Shown: one piece after another, positions 27,419-38,873 of the stretch
Layout of the letters: every line of letters starts with the position of its first letter
Numbering within the stretch: the stretch's first letter is position 1
Origin: Didymodactylos carnosus
Taxonomy: Eukaryota > Rotifera > Eurotatoria > Philodinida > Philodinidae
Assembly (NCBI GenBank): GCA_905250885.1
Contig: CAJNOQ010000038.1
Span: 28,672 to 92,671 of the forward strand
Reading direction: 5' to 3'
DNA: 64,000 bases
Position numbers and translations under genes: made by a program
The notes under the pieces: generated by a model
Seen by the model: the letters and a program-made list of their open reading frames with translations, nothing else
Databases searched by the model: none
Told to the model about the DNA's origin: nothing

Positions 27419-27638
27419 GTACCAAAGTTTTTGGTTTCGTACTTTTTTTGGTACGATTGTGGTACGTAAAAGGCACGTACCGTTTTGCTATGAACCTGGT
27501 ACATACCATATTAGTACCGTACCATCGAAATCTGGTATATACCGAGTATGGATGGTACGTTACCATTGGTACGTACCTGGTACGTACCATTCATACCATG
27601 ACCAGCCGAACCCGGTATGGTACAAGAAACTTTGATAC
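27419..27638. mobile_element. GTAC-word palindromic MITE
   Basis: About 220 bp with a remarkable density of GGTACC/GTACGTACC/GGTAC words in both orientations. Weak inverted ends GTACCAAAGTTTTTGG and GTATCAAAGTTTCTTG. Flanks ATGATTTG and GTGATTGG match at 6/8, so an hAT origin is possible but unproven. The open frames called on both strands here simply translate the GTAC palindromes. Confidence 0.6.
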
Positions 27639-29536
27639 GTGATTGGTTTTTATAGTTTCGCACCGTACATTTTTTTATCTGGGTGACGTTTAAAGGAGAT
27701 TATGCACGATATTATTCTATCAGCTGAAACTTGTGTTTACAAAAATAATTGCGTTTACAGAAATCTGATTTGCTTAAATCACTTTTGCACACGCCATGAG
27801 TACTCTTGAATAATGTTCATATATCGGTCGTTCAATCAACTGTTTTGGATTAAAGTTATTAAGTCTATAATCAATGAATCAGAACAGTCTAATGTTGTGT
27901 TCTCTAATCTTTATCATAATAAAGCTTGAGATTTATATACAAAAGATTACGAGACTTATGCTTTCGAAATATGAAGAGAAAGCAAAACAAAAAACAACTA
28001 GTCAAGGTTTCAAGTGTACACACATGGCTCTTCCCAATAATTTTCGATCACCATGCGTTATGCTCATGCTCGAGTCATACTTGTTTTTCTGTTTGATTTG
28101 CACAAGGGATTCGGTCTCTAGATATGCGTACAAAAAATGCAGATTAAAATTTTAGAGGTCCAATATTACTAGATGTAAACTCTCCCATAAGTACTATGAA
28201 ATCACCCAACCGAATGATTTTTCCTTTCTTCTGATAGCTGCCACAGTGCCCAAAAAGGTGTGAGGATACTTCTAACTATAGAAGACACTGTATTCATACT
28301 ATACTCCTCTACAAATAATAAAATAAATCTATTTTTTTGCTAATGAAAAAGGAGAAAAGAACACTTTGAATCAGGTATTGCAATTGACTATATTAGCCGA
28401 ATTTTTCAAAATTTTAAGTTGAAAATCAGCGTAGAGCAGACTATAGGATATTTTCAGTCAATTCATAATCTTTTTAGAAATACAATCTGATATAGTCCAG
28501 TCTCTATAGTTGTACACAGTCCGTCTTTCCTACTATGAATAATGCAAACTCCAAGTCGAATTGGGAGATTTTGAAAAATGTTCTCGCTTTTATCGAAAAA
28601 TTAAAGTCTGAAACAAAATTCGACAATTAGATTGCACAAAAGTGGACTAAAATTTATTTTGGACACGGTTTTTCCTCGATTGTAGGCACGAAAATATTTG
28701 AAAAAAATAAAATATAATTGAATTAAAAATTATTTTGAGCGCAGTTTTTGTATGTAGCACGTATGCATGATGACTCACTGTTTTTGAACCGTTCTCTATA
28801 CAATGCCTCTTTCTGCGTTTTTCTACCATGCTGTATTTTAAAATTATATGATAATTTCTTCTTCTTAAAAAATTACCATGACTGGCCAAAACTGGAGCTT
28901 GGTGACTACTCTAACATCGAAGGATGATTTCGATCTGTATATTGAAAAGAATAGTGTGTGGATCCAAAGTGTCGAGAAAAATCAGATATTGGTGCGGATA
29001 CTCACATGTAGATCGTTCATTTCTCTTGTCCTCAAATTAATTGTGGTATACGGTTACAGCAATTCAAGTCTTACCCTTACAAACATTTGATCAGTTGTCA
29101 GTTGGTTATATTCAGTCAGACTAGTGACAATGACAATGGTCTGCTCGTAAATAAATTTAAAAGAATATGTGTGCAAAAATGCGCCTGGTCCGATGATGAA
29201 TTTTGGTTAGTTTTCAGTGGCAAATTCAGCAAGGCTCCAAGATTTGAATAAAAGACGGCCAAGAGGACGACCACAAAAGGCCAGATCAGTTTTGTCTCAG
29301 TGGCAACTATTTTTGTTTGTGTACACGGTATTAAATGTAAATTAACTCTAAAGAATTCAGTAATATTTTATAGCCGTCCGCAAATCAAAACAGAAGTTGT
29401 GCCTAAAATAGTAAGAAAATTTTTCGGCATGGAAAACTACTAACCGTGCCCAAAAGGCACTTATTTCCGCAAGTTTCTCTAAGTAAGTGTTCTGCTTCTT
29501 TTTGGAAATTGAATTGAACGTATACCCACGTCATCG
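27639..29536. other. Gene-free spacer, 1.9 kb
   Basis: No supported gene; the open frames of 60-90 codons lack recognisable domains or splice context. Confidence 0.4.
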
Positions 29537-30055
29537 AAAAACAGACATTTAACTGTATGTACTTGAAACTGAAATTTACATGGACCATTAACACATCGTT
29601 TTGAACAGGCAATACGTCAACAAAAAACTAGCATTTAACGTTGACAGGTGAATGTCAGTTTTTAACCATTTATCAACAAATCATTTACCCTTTTGTTCAT
29701 CACTCACATAAATTTGCCTCGGATTCACTTAAAAAAACTTCGACGCTTCTTCGATTATACAAGTCATGGGAACTTGTCTGGAGGAGACAGTATTTAGTTC
29801 TGGGACAGACACTTGTGCTGATACCATGAACCAAAGAACCAAAATATATTGAAATTGATGAGTTCAGTCTTTTTGAATCCAGAAAGAACCTCATTTTAGA
29901 AGACGTCCGAAAAATAGGTCGTTAACGGCTCGTAACGGCGGAATAATGGCTTCAGAATGGGCGTCATAAAGTGTCCGTTTAACAAACGTTTGACACGTTC
30001 TTTAACGGACATTTAATAGACGATTAATTACACCATTTTCGATGATCTGGATATA
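29537..30055. repeat. TTAACGG-family dispersed repeat, copy B
   Basis: Matches copy A (6985-7500) in AACAGACATTTAACTGTATG, CTTGAAACTGAAATT, ACCATTAACACATCG and the final GATTAATTACACCATTTTCG block. The middle is diverged or replaced. It ends about 120 bp upstream of the antiporter start codon. Confidence 0.55.
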
Positions 30056-30178
30056 ATAAAACTAGGAAGAATTAGACCCGAAATTCCCTATTTCTGTTGT
30101 CTTATTGGAAAAGTATTACACCTCGCTGTTTTTCTTTTAGAAAAATATTATTTAATTTTAATTTTGAATTGATCAACA

Positions 30179-31778
30179 ATGGTGGTGCTATTTGAAGATC
30201 CTCATTCCACTGCTTTAGGAACATTCCTTATGCAAGTATTTATCACACTAATCGTTTGTAAATTATTAGCCAAACTGCTATCGTTTATTCGTCAACCACA
30301 AGTTATTGGACAAATTATTACCGGTATTATCTTCGGACCATCAGTGTTAGGCTATGCGCCCGGCTGGACAAATGCCATATTTCCAAAATCAAGTTTAACG
30401 TCATTTCAACTGATTGCTAATTTGGGTCTGATCTTTTTCATGTTTTTCCTTGGTCTAGAATTGGAATTAGACCAAATTAAAAAAAATTGGAGGTTCACGT
30501 TGCCAGTTGTCTGCACAAGTATATTAATACCGGTGGGAGTAGGATGTGCTGCTAGCCTATGGTTATATGATATGAATGGGCCAACGACCAGTAAAGCCTC
30601 GTTTATACTATTTATAGGTAGATAAAGAAAGAGTAAACTGAACAGTATTTCCTGTGTGTTCTGGTATATATTTTTTGTTTCGTGTCATTTTAGGTAGTGG
30701 AATTGGTTTTTCAGCATTTCCTGTATTAGCCTCGTTGCTTAACAATCTTGGTTTATTAACAAAACCTATCGGTGTTCAAACAATTTCTTTAGCTGCTGTT
30801 GAAGATATTGCTGTATGGGTCATATTAGCTGTGGCTAGCGCATTTAGTAATGGTGGTAGTGCACTACAAGGTCTCTACACTCTTTTACTGACATTGGCAT
30901 TTATTATCATTATGGCACTCATTATTCGTCCTATACTTGGGCGAATACATTCGTATTATTTGAAACGAGACAATGAGACTAATATTTATTTAGTTGTCGG
31001 ATGTTTTATGTTATTGGTCGTCGCTGCATTTACCACCGAAGTTATGGGTATTCATGCATTTTTTGGTGCATTCATAGCTGGTCTCTGTATTCCGCGTAAA
31101 GGAACATTGACAGATTTCCTTGCATTGAGAATTGAATTAATTATTGTGGAATTTTTTCTACCATTGTATTTTTGTAATTCTGGTCTACAAACACAATTGA
31201 ATCTGTTGGATAATGGTACGTCATGGTGGACACTCGTTGTTCTCGTTCTTTTAGCGTCGACAGCTAAAATCGTGCCCGTTTCAATCGCAACAAAATTTGC
31301 TACCAAACAACCGTGGGAATATTGTTTGTCTGTGGGAGTGTTGATGAACACCCGAGGTATTGTACAACTGGTTGTACTCAATATCGGTGTACAATTAAAA
31401 GTATTATCACCGAAAATATTCGCCATTTTTGTTTTAATGGCAACATTAATGACAATGATGACGTCACCTCTCTTATATTTGTTGTACAAACGGCGTTATG
31501 AACCGAAAGAAACGATGCACATGGCCGAAGAACTAGCTCTTGTGAAGAAAGCTGCAGAGGACAGCATTAGTTTCATTCAAGGCAGTACACCCGACATGGA
31601 TGCAGGACAGAGAAAAGCCACGGCAACCTCTTTTGATACATACGTTGCCTTCGGTAATGTAACTCTGGGTTCACCTGTTTTGGATCCACGTTCGAGTGGC
31701 ACACAACCTGCGGTTATTGGAAAAATTGTACAAATGCCGGTGTGCCCGGGCAGATCGATTTATATGACAAGGTTTTAA
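30179..31778 (+). CDS. CPA2-family K+(Na+)/H+ antiporter (Kha1/KefB-like)
   Basis: Multi-pass monovalent cation/proton exchanger of the CPA2 family. Two exons, 30179-30617 and 30694-31778 (76-nt intron, phase 1), give 507 aa with about a dozen hydrophobic segments covering residues 10-430, then a roughly 75-residue hydrophilic tail. Family landmarks: RQPQVIGQIITGIIFGPSVLG (about 38-58), FFLGLELELDQ, SGIGFSAFPV, the ion-site helix AAVEDIAVWVILA with Glu183-Asp184, GIHAFFGAFIAG, LPLYFCNSGLQTQ and MNTRGIVQLVVLNIG. The helix-5 pair is normally Asp-Asp, Asn-Asp or Gln-Asp, so Glu-Asp is unusual. Fungal Kha1 and plant CHX proteins have a long C-terminal regulatory region that is missing here. Animals mostly have SLC9B and TMCO3 in this superfamily; the closer resemblance to fungal, plant and bacterial forms suggests horizontal acquisition, not proven. 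A TTTTTCTTTTAG acceptor lies 38 nt before the ATG. Confidence 0.88.
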
Positions 31779-32530
31779 GGTGTTAACAAAAAAGTAGTTC
31801 ATATACATAGTTTCCTGAACATTTTTTTTTTCTATTTCAAACCTGCCGTGTACAAAAAAGAGACAAAAGATGTGATCAAACTCTGCAAGAATTTGCTAAT
31901 TCTTGTTAAAATAATTACTACAGCACTATGAAAATTATAGACTCTTCTAGTCTATAAGTTTAGTTCACTAGATAAAAAGTTTTTTCAAAAAGACGGTCTC
32001 AGTAGAATATGAGCGTTATAGAAGCATTTTCACTGTTGAAAGAATGAATGGCACTTGTACACCCCTTTCTGTTCCGAATGAACTTAGAGACAACATCCTC
32101 TTTTCGGAAGCTAAAAATTTTGTTTTTAAAAATCGAGTTTAACATGTTCCTATACAGAGTCAAGTATCTTCACCTTAAAATAAGAGTTATTTCTTTTGTC
32201 AAATATGTTTCTTCAGAAAGTTATGAAATTTTCAAAATGTTTAGTAAGAACTCAATAATTCACCAGGTTTCACCTTTTTAATTATTTTGTACTTACAAAA
32301 AAGACAAAGTTTCTTAAACTAAACTGTGTAATTGCCCAAACTGTTTTTTTAAATGAGATGTCTCCTATCTCCGAAGAACGCTCGATTAAAAAATGACGGC
32401 CACTCATCGGATCTGGAATATCTATAGGTATTGAGGCACTCTTCTCACGAGTAGCACAGAGCGTCGAAAGTTACACATCTTCCACCAAAAAATGTAGTGT
32501 TTATCCTCAACGCGTAAAATCATTTTCGAC
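31779..32530. other. Antiporter 3' flank
   Basis: 3' UTR and spacer with no further gene seen. Confidence 0.4.
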
Positions 32531-32742
32531 TCTAGGTGTTAGCCGTGCCGCTGTCGCCGCCGAAAAAGAATGTTATAATTTCACGTCGCCGCCATAGACG
32601 GAATTTGTTTTTGAAGTTTTTCGCCACCACTCACCCAAAATTTTTTCAAAACTTCTTCGAAGAAAATTTATTGAAAATTATAACTTTTTTTAGTTTTTCG
32701 CCGCCGTCGCCGATGAAATAATCGGCTAACACCTCTATTTAT
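32531..32742. mobile_element. hAT-like MITE with GCCGCCG words
   Basis: Inverted ends TCTAGGTGTTAGCCG and TAGAGGTGTTAGCCG (right end reverse-complemented, a few bases in from the edge). It is bounded by the direct repeat ATTTTCGAC at 32522-32530 and 32743-32751. TCGCCGCCG/CGCCGCCGTCGCCG clusters near both ends pair with one another, as do the ATTATAA blocks. GC-rich tips contrast with an AT-rich core. Confidence 0.75.
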
Positions 32743-32843
32743 ATTTTCGACCCATCTACTTTGAGCTGCACATAAACATTTTGCAACTGCCATAGCGAAC
32801 GCAACACAAAAGGAAACTTCGCAAAACTAATAATCAAATAAAT

Positions 32844-33229
32844 CGACTTTGATGCTAGTTCAAATACTGCAAGAACGAAATCCATAACTCTCTTCGTTTT
32901 GTCTGATTGGACTACGTTGGCACTCACAAAAATATAAACTACAAAAGTCACTAGCTCTCACATCTGACCAGAAACTTTTTCTATAGCAGCTTTTTTAGAG
33001 AACTGCATAAGACCCAAACTATGTAGATGGAGAGTAAGAGACTAATTGAACTTTGATTCATGTTCAATATGAAGAAAAATATTTTTGTTTATTGAAAAAG
33101 TTCCTGGTCAGCTGTGAGAGCTGGTGATCTTTGTACTTTATATCCTAGTGAATGCCAAGGTAGTCCAACCAAACAAAACGCAGAGAGTTGTGGAGTTCGT
33201 TCTTGTATCATTCGAACAAGCATCGAAGC
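32844..33229. repeat. Long inverted repeat (foldback)
   Basis: Left arm about 32844-32990 and right arm about 33090-33229 are reverse complements with scattered mismatches: GACTTTGATGCTAGTTC, GCAAGAACGAA, AACTCTCTTCGTTTTGT, TTGGACTACGTTGGCA and AGCTCTCACATCTGACCAG are all repeated inverted. No coding content. Confidence 0.7.
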
Positions 33230-33341
33230 CTATTACCTTTAAGGCGACATCTCGCAAACCCCTTCACTTTTATTGACCGATTTTTCTAGCAAGTAAAGCA
33301 ATCGAAGTCAATACTAGCCAATTAGATGTTTTTCCTTTCTT

Positions 33342-33490
33342 ATTCGACGATCAGTTCCGTTCCGTTGTTTCCTTTTATCCCAAATAGTAGCTCCAAGGAG
33401 TCAGGATCAATGCGAATTTATATGGATAGTCTCCCTTGGAGCTAGTATTTGAGGCCAAAAGAAACAACGGACTAGTTCGATACGAAAAAT
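33342..33490. repeat. Short hairpin element
   Basis: Inverted arms: ATTCGACGATCAGTTCCGTT and CCGTTGTTTCCTTTT..AGTAGCTCCAAGGAG pair with the mirror segment ending at about 33490. It lies directly beyond the previous foldback. Confidence 0.6.
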
Positions 33491-34738
33491 TGACAGTTTG
33501 CTGGAAACGAGCCTATACTACTTTACTTTTTTTTATTTCAATGGTTTATATTTTTTATTCGGCTGCAGTAGTTTGAATTGTTTACAACGAGAATATTTTA
33601 GAATATAAGGTAATAGAAGGATAGGGTAGTATGATAGATCTGTGCTTCAATTTTGTTCTACTTAACTGAGTAGTATGGCTACATCTAACTGAAAAATATG
33701 CTGGAAGTGTGTTAATTCTCGCAATATATAGGCATAATTCAATTTGCATTAAAGTAAACTAATGATTTTTTTTCACACTAACTTCCTTATAGTCTGAAAG
33801 ATCTCGCCTGGAAGGAGTTTTGATTCCACCTAAATTTTGTCCACTGAATTTTATTTTTGCATGATATGACTGACTTAATATATCTTATTCTTCGAGACAT
33901 CAAGTTTGTGAAAAAATTAAAAAGTTGGATCCGATTTATCCCCAACAAGAGTCTATGATTGAGTCTGTATCACTTTAGCAGTAAATATCAACAAGTTCAA
34001 ATCAGTGTTTTTAATGATTAGTGGGTCTCGCTTGACCAAAATGGGTTTCCACTTTGAAAATTCGATTTCCACTTTGTTTTAGCAGGGAAAACATGGACAA
34101 TGTAGTGGTAAATTGGGGAAACACACTTTGCTTAAAATTCCTATTAAAAACACTGAGCTCAAATATTCTCTGGAAAAATGACCATGAAACATAAATAAAC
34201 CGGTTGATACTTTATGGTTACAAATCTGTATATCTGTATCAATGAACAAAAGACATTTTCACAAAGTATAATTGTCATGATTATGATCGAGCATTGTAAG
34301 AAACAGAAGAGTCGAAAAATGTACTATTGAAACATCCGAAGAAGGTTCCCATAGTTTTCGTAGATCTTACTTTATCTGAATGGAAAACAAAATTTTCTGA
34401 ATGGAAGTGAAAATTTACGAATATGCAAAGATTGTCAAAAAATTCTCAGCATTAATAACACAAATTACTCAACAAAAGTTTCGTCTTCATGATACGCATA
34501 GATATCATTTAATCGAAAATGGTTAATGTGAATGCAACAGATGATGATAGATTTGGCAACAATTTACACTGGAGGAAATCTCATGAAAATTTCTCTCATT
34601 GCAAAAAAGTTTATTTATTCTTCCAGCATCTATTATGTATTTTTACTAAACTTGTTTCATTTTCTTTTTCTCAGAGTTCAGTTTACACTATTTTATAGAC
34701 TTTGTTGAACATATACACTTTTATTCTATTCGTTTTAG
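33491..34738. other. Spacer upstream of SAP18
   Basis: No gene, apart from the small element at 34003-34155. The end of this interval is a pyrimidine-rich acceptor directly abutting the SAP18 start codon. Confidence 0.4.
34003..34155. mobile_element. 153-bp hAT-like MITE
   Basis: The inverted ends CAGTGTTTTTAAT and ATTAAAAACACTG are flanked by AGTTCAAAT (33994-34002) and AGCTCAAAT (34156-34164), 8/9 identical. The interior repeats TTTCCACTTTG. No coding capacity. Confidence 0.75.
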
Positions 34739-35644
34739 ATGAGTGAACTGAAATTAACTGGCGAAGTTAGTAAAATCGATAAAAGTATCGATCGTATGCA
34801 TACCTGTCCATTATTGTTACGAGTATTTTGTAGTAATCATAGACATCATATATCAAGGTAAACATTTTTCTCTAGTTGCCCATACTGCAAATCTGAGGAG
34901 TTCTGTATTTAATGAAGAAATTGTAATGGAAACAAATAAAAAAAAAAAAATTTAAAAGCTGTCATTATTGGAATTCATATGTTCTTGAACTATTTTATCT
35001 TCCTGTTATAGTGAATATGAACAAGGTAACACGCCTGAGAATGAACTTCAAATATATACGTGGATGGATGCCACACTATCTGAATTGACATCATTAATTA
35101 AAGAAGTCAATCCTGATGCCCGACGTAAAGGTACACAGTTTTCGTTTTCAATCGTTTATCCAGAAGAACATTATCAACGTTATCGTATACAAGAAATTGG
35201 TGTCACTGAACAAGGAGTTAAACGGTCAGACGATAATATTCCATTGTCAGCTAAACGATTTACTGTCGGCGATTATTTAGGTAAGACTATCGAAAACAAC
35301 ATTTTAAGTATATTTTGATAAAATAAAGTATAACGAGACTATTGGATATTCTGTTCTATTTAGATGTTGCTATTATTCATGGCGGTGGGAATGATCGACG
35401 AATACATAACAATAATAGTAATAATAATTCACGCGATGAAACAAATAATCGAGATGGAATGGGACGCGGTAGTGGCTATCGCGGCGGGAGAGGTAATCGT
35501 GGAATCATGAACGATCGAGATCGTGATAATGTTGGCAACAATAGTAATGATCGATCGGAACGACAACGCGATAGAGGCGATGAACGAAGTGGCGTTGGGC
35601 CAATGATGAGACAACCGAAAGATCATCGAGATCGGCCTTATTAA
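34739..35644 (+). CDS. SAP18: SAP18, Sin3-associated / ASAP-complex subunit, with RG/RD-rich tail
   Basis: Ubiquitin-like-fold protein of the Sin3-HDAC corepressor and the ASAP/PSAP exon-junction-associated complexes (with RNPS1 and Acinus or Pinin). Exons 34739-34857, 35012-35280 and 35364-35644 give 222 aa. Conserved blocks: IDRMHTCPLLLRVFCSNHRHH, ELQIYTWMDATLSELTSLIK, NPDARRKGTQFSFSIVYP and KRFTVGDYLDVAI. Vertebrate SAP18 is about 153 residues and stops shortly after the GDYLD block. Here the third exon adds about 85 residues rich in Asn, Gly, Arg and Asp, including an RGGRGNRG stretch and RDRD/RSERQRDRGDER charge-alternating runs; it still ends in RPY, as vertebrate SAP18 does. A splice acceptor (TTCGTTTTAG) directly precedes the ATG. 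A GT microsatellite starts at the stop codon, and AATAAA follows at about 35681. Confidence 0.93.
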
Positions 35645-38600
35645 TGTATGTGTGTGTGTGTGTGTGTATGTTTATATGAAATAAAAGCAAATATTTGTTG
35701 AAAGCGTCATCGCTCTATCTGTTGAGTACATGTTTCTCTACTACCACTGTGTTTACTTAGAATTTTTTACACCGTGTTCTTTTGCTTTCTTGTACGTATG
35801 TAAGAATGTATTTATGTTGTTTTAAATATACATAAATCAATTTTTTTTACAAAAAAACAGTTTTTCATGCTAATACTTGTCAAGGCATGTTCGATCGCAG
35901 ACACTTCTTCAATTAGATTCCCTCTGATCTATTCTGTTTTGATCAAAAGAAAAGACTAAGAGTAAATATTTTTGTTTCTCACTTCAAATATCTGTTTTTG
36001 ATATAACTATTGATAATCTATCGTGTAAAAGCCAGAAATCAGAGATTATAAATCCGTCCGAAAAAAGATTTTGATTTTTTTTGTATGAATGACTGAACGC
36101 AAAATAAAAAGTCTCGAAAAAAAATTGACGTACTTTGTGCGAGGTACGTCAGTTAACTGTTTTTTAAGTAGATTCTTTTCTCTTTCAATTAAATACTGCT
36201 TTAATCGTAAATCGGACCACATGCAAAGCAAAACTTGTTTGTTTTTTTCAAATTTAACTACGTGGATAAATATTTTTTAGTTTTCAAGAACATAAAAAAA
36301 CTGCATCCAAAATTTATGTCATACATATTATTCATCGACGAAATTAAGTTACAGTTAGTCTAACGGTAAAGTCTACTATACTATTTTTATATTGTCTTCG
36401 CTATTGCAGCGACAAAATATGCTTTTTTTACTCTCTCCAATTGTATGATATTACCAAAACGTTGTATGATTTCAACTACGATTAAATTCCATAATTGTTT
36501 CTCTATCTCCAGTATCAGCGATACTCAAAATCACTTTTAAAACAAAACTGACTAGAGTTTTATTATTCAGTTGTTTCACAAATTATACATCAATATTTGT
36601 TACCACTTTCGAATATTTGTAAAAGACATGGTCATCTAATAGTACTCTACTGCTAGTCATGAACATCCAAGAAGTGTCAGTAACATCCGATTATATATCT
36701 GTAATATTTTACTCTATGCTTAATTTATACATTTGTTTAGTCCACAAGTATGTTAACTTTTATAGGGTATTTATATATATATATATCATCACTTTTTGTG
36801 AAATTCACTGAGATAGTGTAGCTCAACATTTGACATACTGATGTAGTGGGTGTCAAAGATGAGAACAACTAAAGATTTTCAGATTTGCGTATAGAGCATA
36901 GATAACAATCAGAGATTGGCACGGGCCGGGCCAGTAAGAGATCGGTTCGTGCTGATCTCTGTGTGATTTGCATAGCCATTGTATAGAGTTCATGCAATGT
37001 TTCACTTATAGAATCCGTTCTATTCAATCGATTTTCATGACTTTATTTTTATTGTGTTTGTTTTAAATTAGACATACAACTGTGAAAGAATAACACCATT
37101 TTCACCTGTCATTTCAAAGAAATGGTTCAAAGAGTAGAAAATACCAGGATTTTAGTTTCACGTATATTCAAAATCTGTTGTTTTAAAACTAACATTTAAA
37201 TGAATTTGTATATCCGAATTTGAGAAATTTGTAGCCAAGAATTTGAACTTAGAATATTTAATTAAAATTCCATTTGAATAAAATTTTCTACAAAAAAACT
37301 TTCACAACACACTTCGGTGACACATACTTCTCGATTTCTATGTTTACTAGCATTAAAATCGAATCTCCTTTAGACTTCGGAGTATCGTCAAAGATAGACA
37401 ATCACAAGGATAAATTTTTGAGAAAAAAAGTTTTTTTCCGTAGTCTTACCCTAGGGGAACTAGAAGGCTATGATTTTCGAAAATTCTGCGTTTCCGGACA
37501 CTTTGCCCACTGACATGTTGAAATTTGTTTTTAATATAACACGCGCTGTAAGTAGTTAATCGATTTAAAATTTTTATCTTATTTCAACATCGTTGAGATC
37601 AGTCATCAATAAACTTTTCAAGTCTTAAAACCATATCGTTCGAGGAAAAAATGAAAAATACGGAAAAATGTCCTTCGACATTAAAATGATCGTAACTCTA
37701 TATAACAAACGCTTTGTCTCGGAGAGAAACATCAAACTGCAAATTTAGTTTTGTAAGAACATAGGTTAATTAAGGTTTAACAGATCTCGAGATCTTTCAT
37801 AGATTGAGTCTAAAAAGTCTTTCTAAATTTTTAATCCTGTACAAACCACTCAAAAGTTACACCATTCGATTTAGCTCGTCAAACTCTATCGATTGGTATT
37901 TAATACGATTTTTTTCTCTTCTTTTTACAATTTTTGTGGATCAATCAAATTTTAACTGCGGTTACCTATCCTAAAACATCCTATTAAGTCGATCGAAAAT
38001 ATGTAAGTAAATTTTCATGGAAAAAACATCATCTTATAGTTTAGTTTTATCTTCTAGCCTCTAATTATGTGAGTTGTTTACCTATTGGGACGATCAAAGA
38101 GAAGACTCATGTTTGAACAACTATCTTTTATTCTCATAAAACTATTTATTTATCGAAAAAAATATTATTATTATTAAAACTATTTTATGCATGTTAATAA
38201 GATAGATTATATTTGATGTTTCGGTTGTTCTTGGAAAATAAGTGAAAAACTAGAGTAATTTATTCATAATTCTAATTTTGTTCCTTTTTAAATGCAAAAT
38301 AATCGTACATTACATTATCATATAACATTCGATCTGAGAAACAAAGCAATAATAACAAAAAATATCAAACTTTAGCAAAAAATAGTCACCATATGTATAA
38401 TCTAACAATTTTTATCTGATCAAAAAGAAAAATAGAAATAAATATAAAAATGGTTAGTAGTTAAATAAAATATGATCATTAGCTAAAGTAGTTAGTTATA
38501 TCATAATATATAAATCTAACAAAAAAAAACAAAATAATATTTAAATAGAAAAACAAAGAGAAGGAAGAAGAAGAAAAAATGTAAGAAAAGAAAAAAAACT

Positions 38601-38873
38601 TTTAGGTTTAACATAATATCACACTTTAGCATATATCAAAATATTTGACAATATAATGAGAAAGAAAAAAAAATAGAATAGAATATTTTTAACATGAAGG
38701 TTATACATAGTGATCCAAGACACAATATAGATTATTAAACTATTTTACTAATTCATTTCTTTTTGGATTAAAAAACAACAATAACAACAACAACAAAAAA
38801 ATAAATAAATAAATAGTTTAAAAAAGGATACATCTATTTCATTAAATGAAAGAGCAAAATAGACTAACATACA
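35645..38873. other. Gene-free spacer, 3.2 kb
   Basis: SAP18 3' UTR with a (GT)n run at about 35647-35668, a short TA run near 36776, the 52-bp mini-element at 36910-36961, then AT-rich and A-rich sequence leading to the end of the next (minus-strand) gene. No gene recognised. Confidence 0.45.
36910..36961. mobile_element. 52-bp hAT-like mini-element with GGGCCGGGCC core
   Basis: The ends CAGAGATTGGCACG and CGTGCTGATCTCTG are imperfect inverted repeats of the same type as the other CAGAGATG elements. The core holds the GC-rich ACGGGCCGGGCC word. The flanks (ATAACAAT and TGTGATTT) do not match, so it may be old or partly deleted. Confidence 0.45.

Noticed and set aside
27322-27642. Overlapping open frames on both strands
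   Set aside because: They translate the GTAC palindromic element; the symmetry of the DNA makes frames on both strands.
31052-31489. 145-codon minus-strand frame
   Set aside because: Antisense shadow of the antiporter exon, whose plus-strand frame has clear family motifs.
35429-35690. Minus-strand frames opposite the SAP18 tail
   Set aside because: Shadows of the low-complexity plus-strand coding exon and of the GT repeat.
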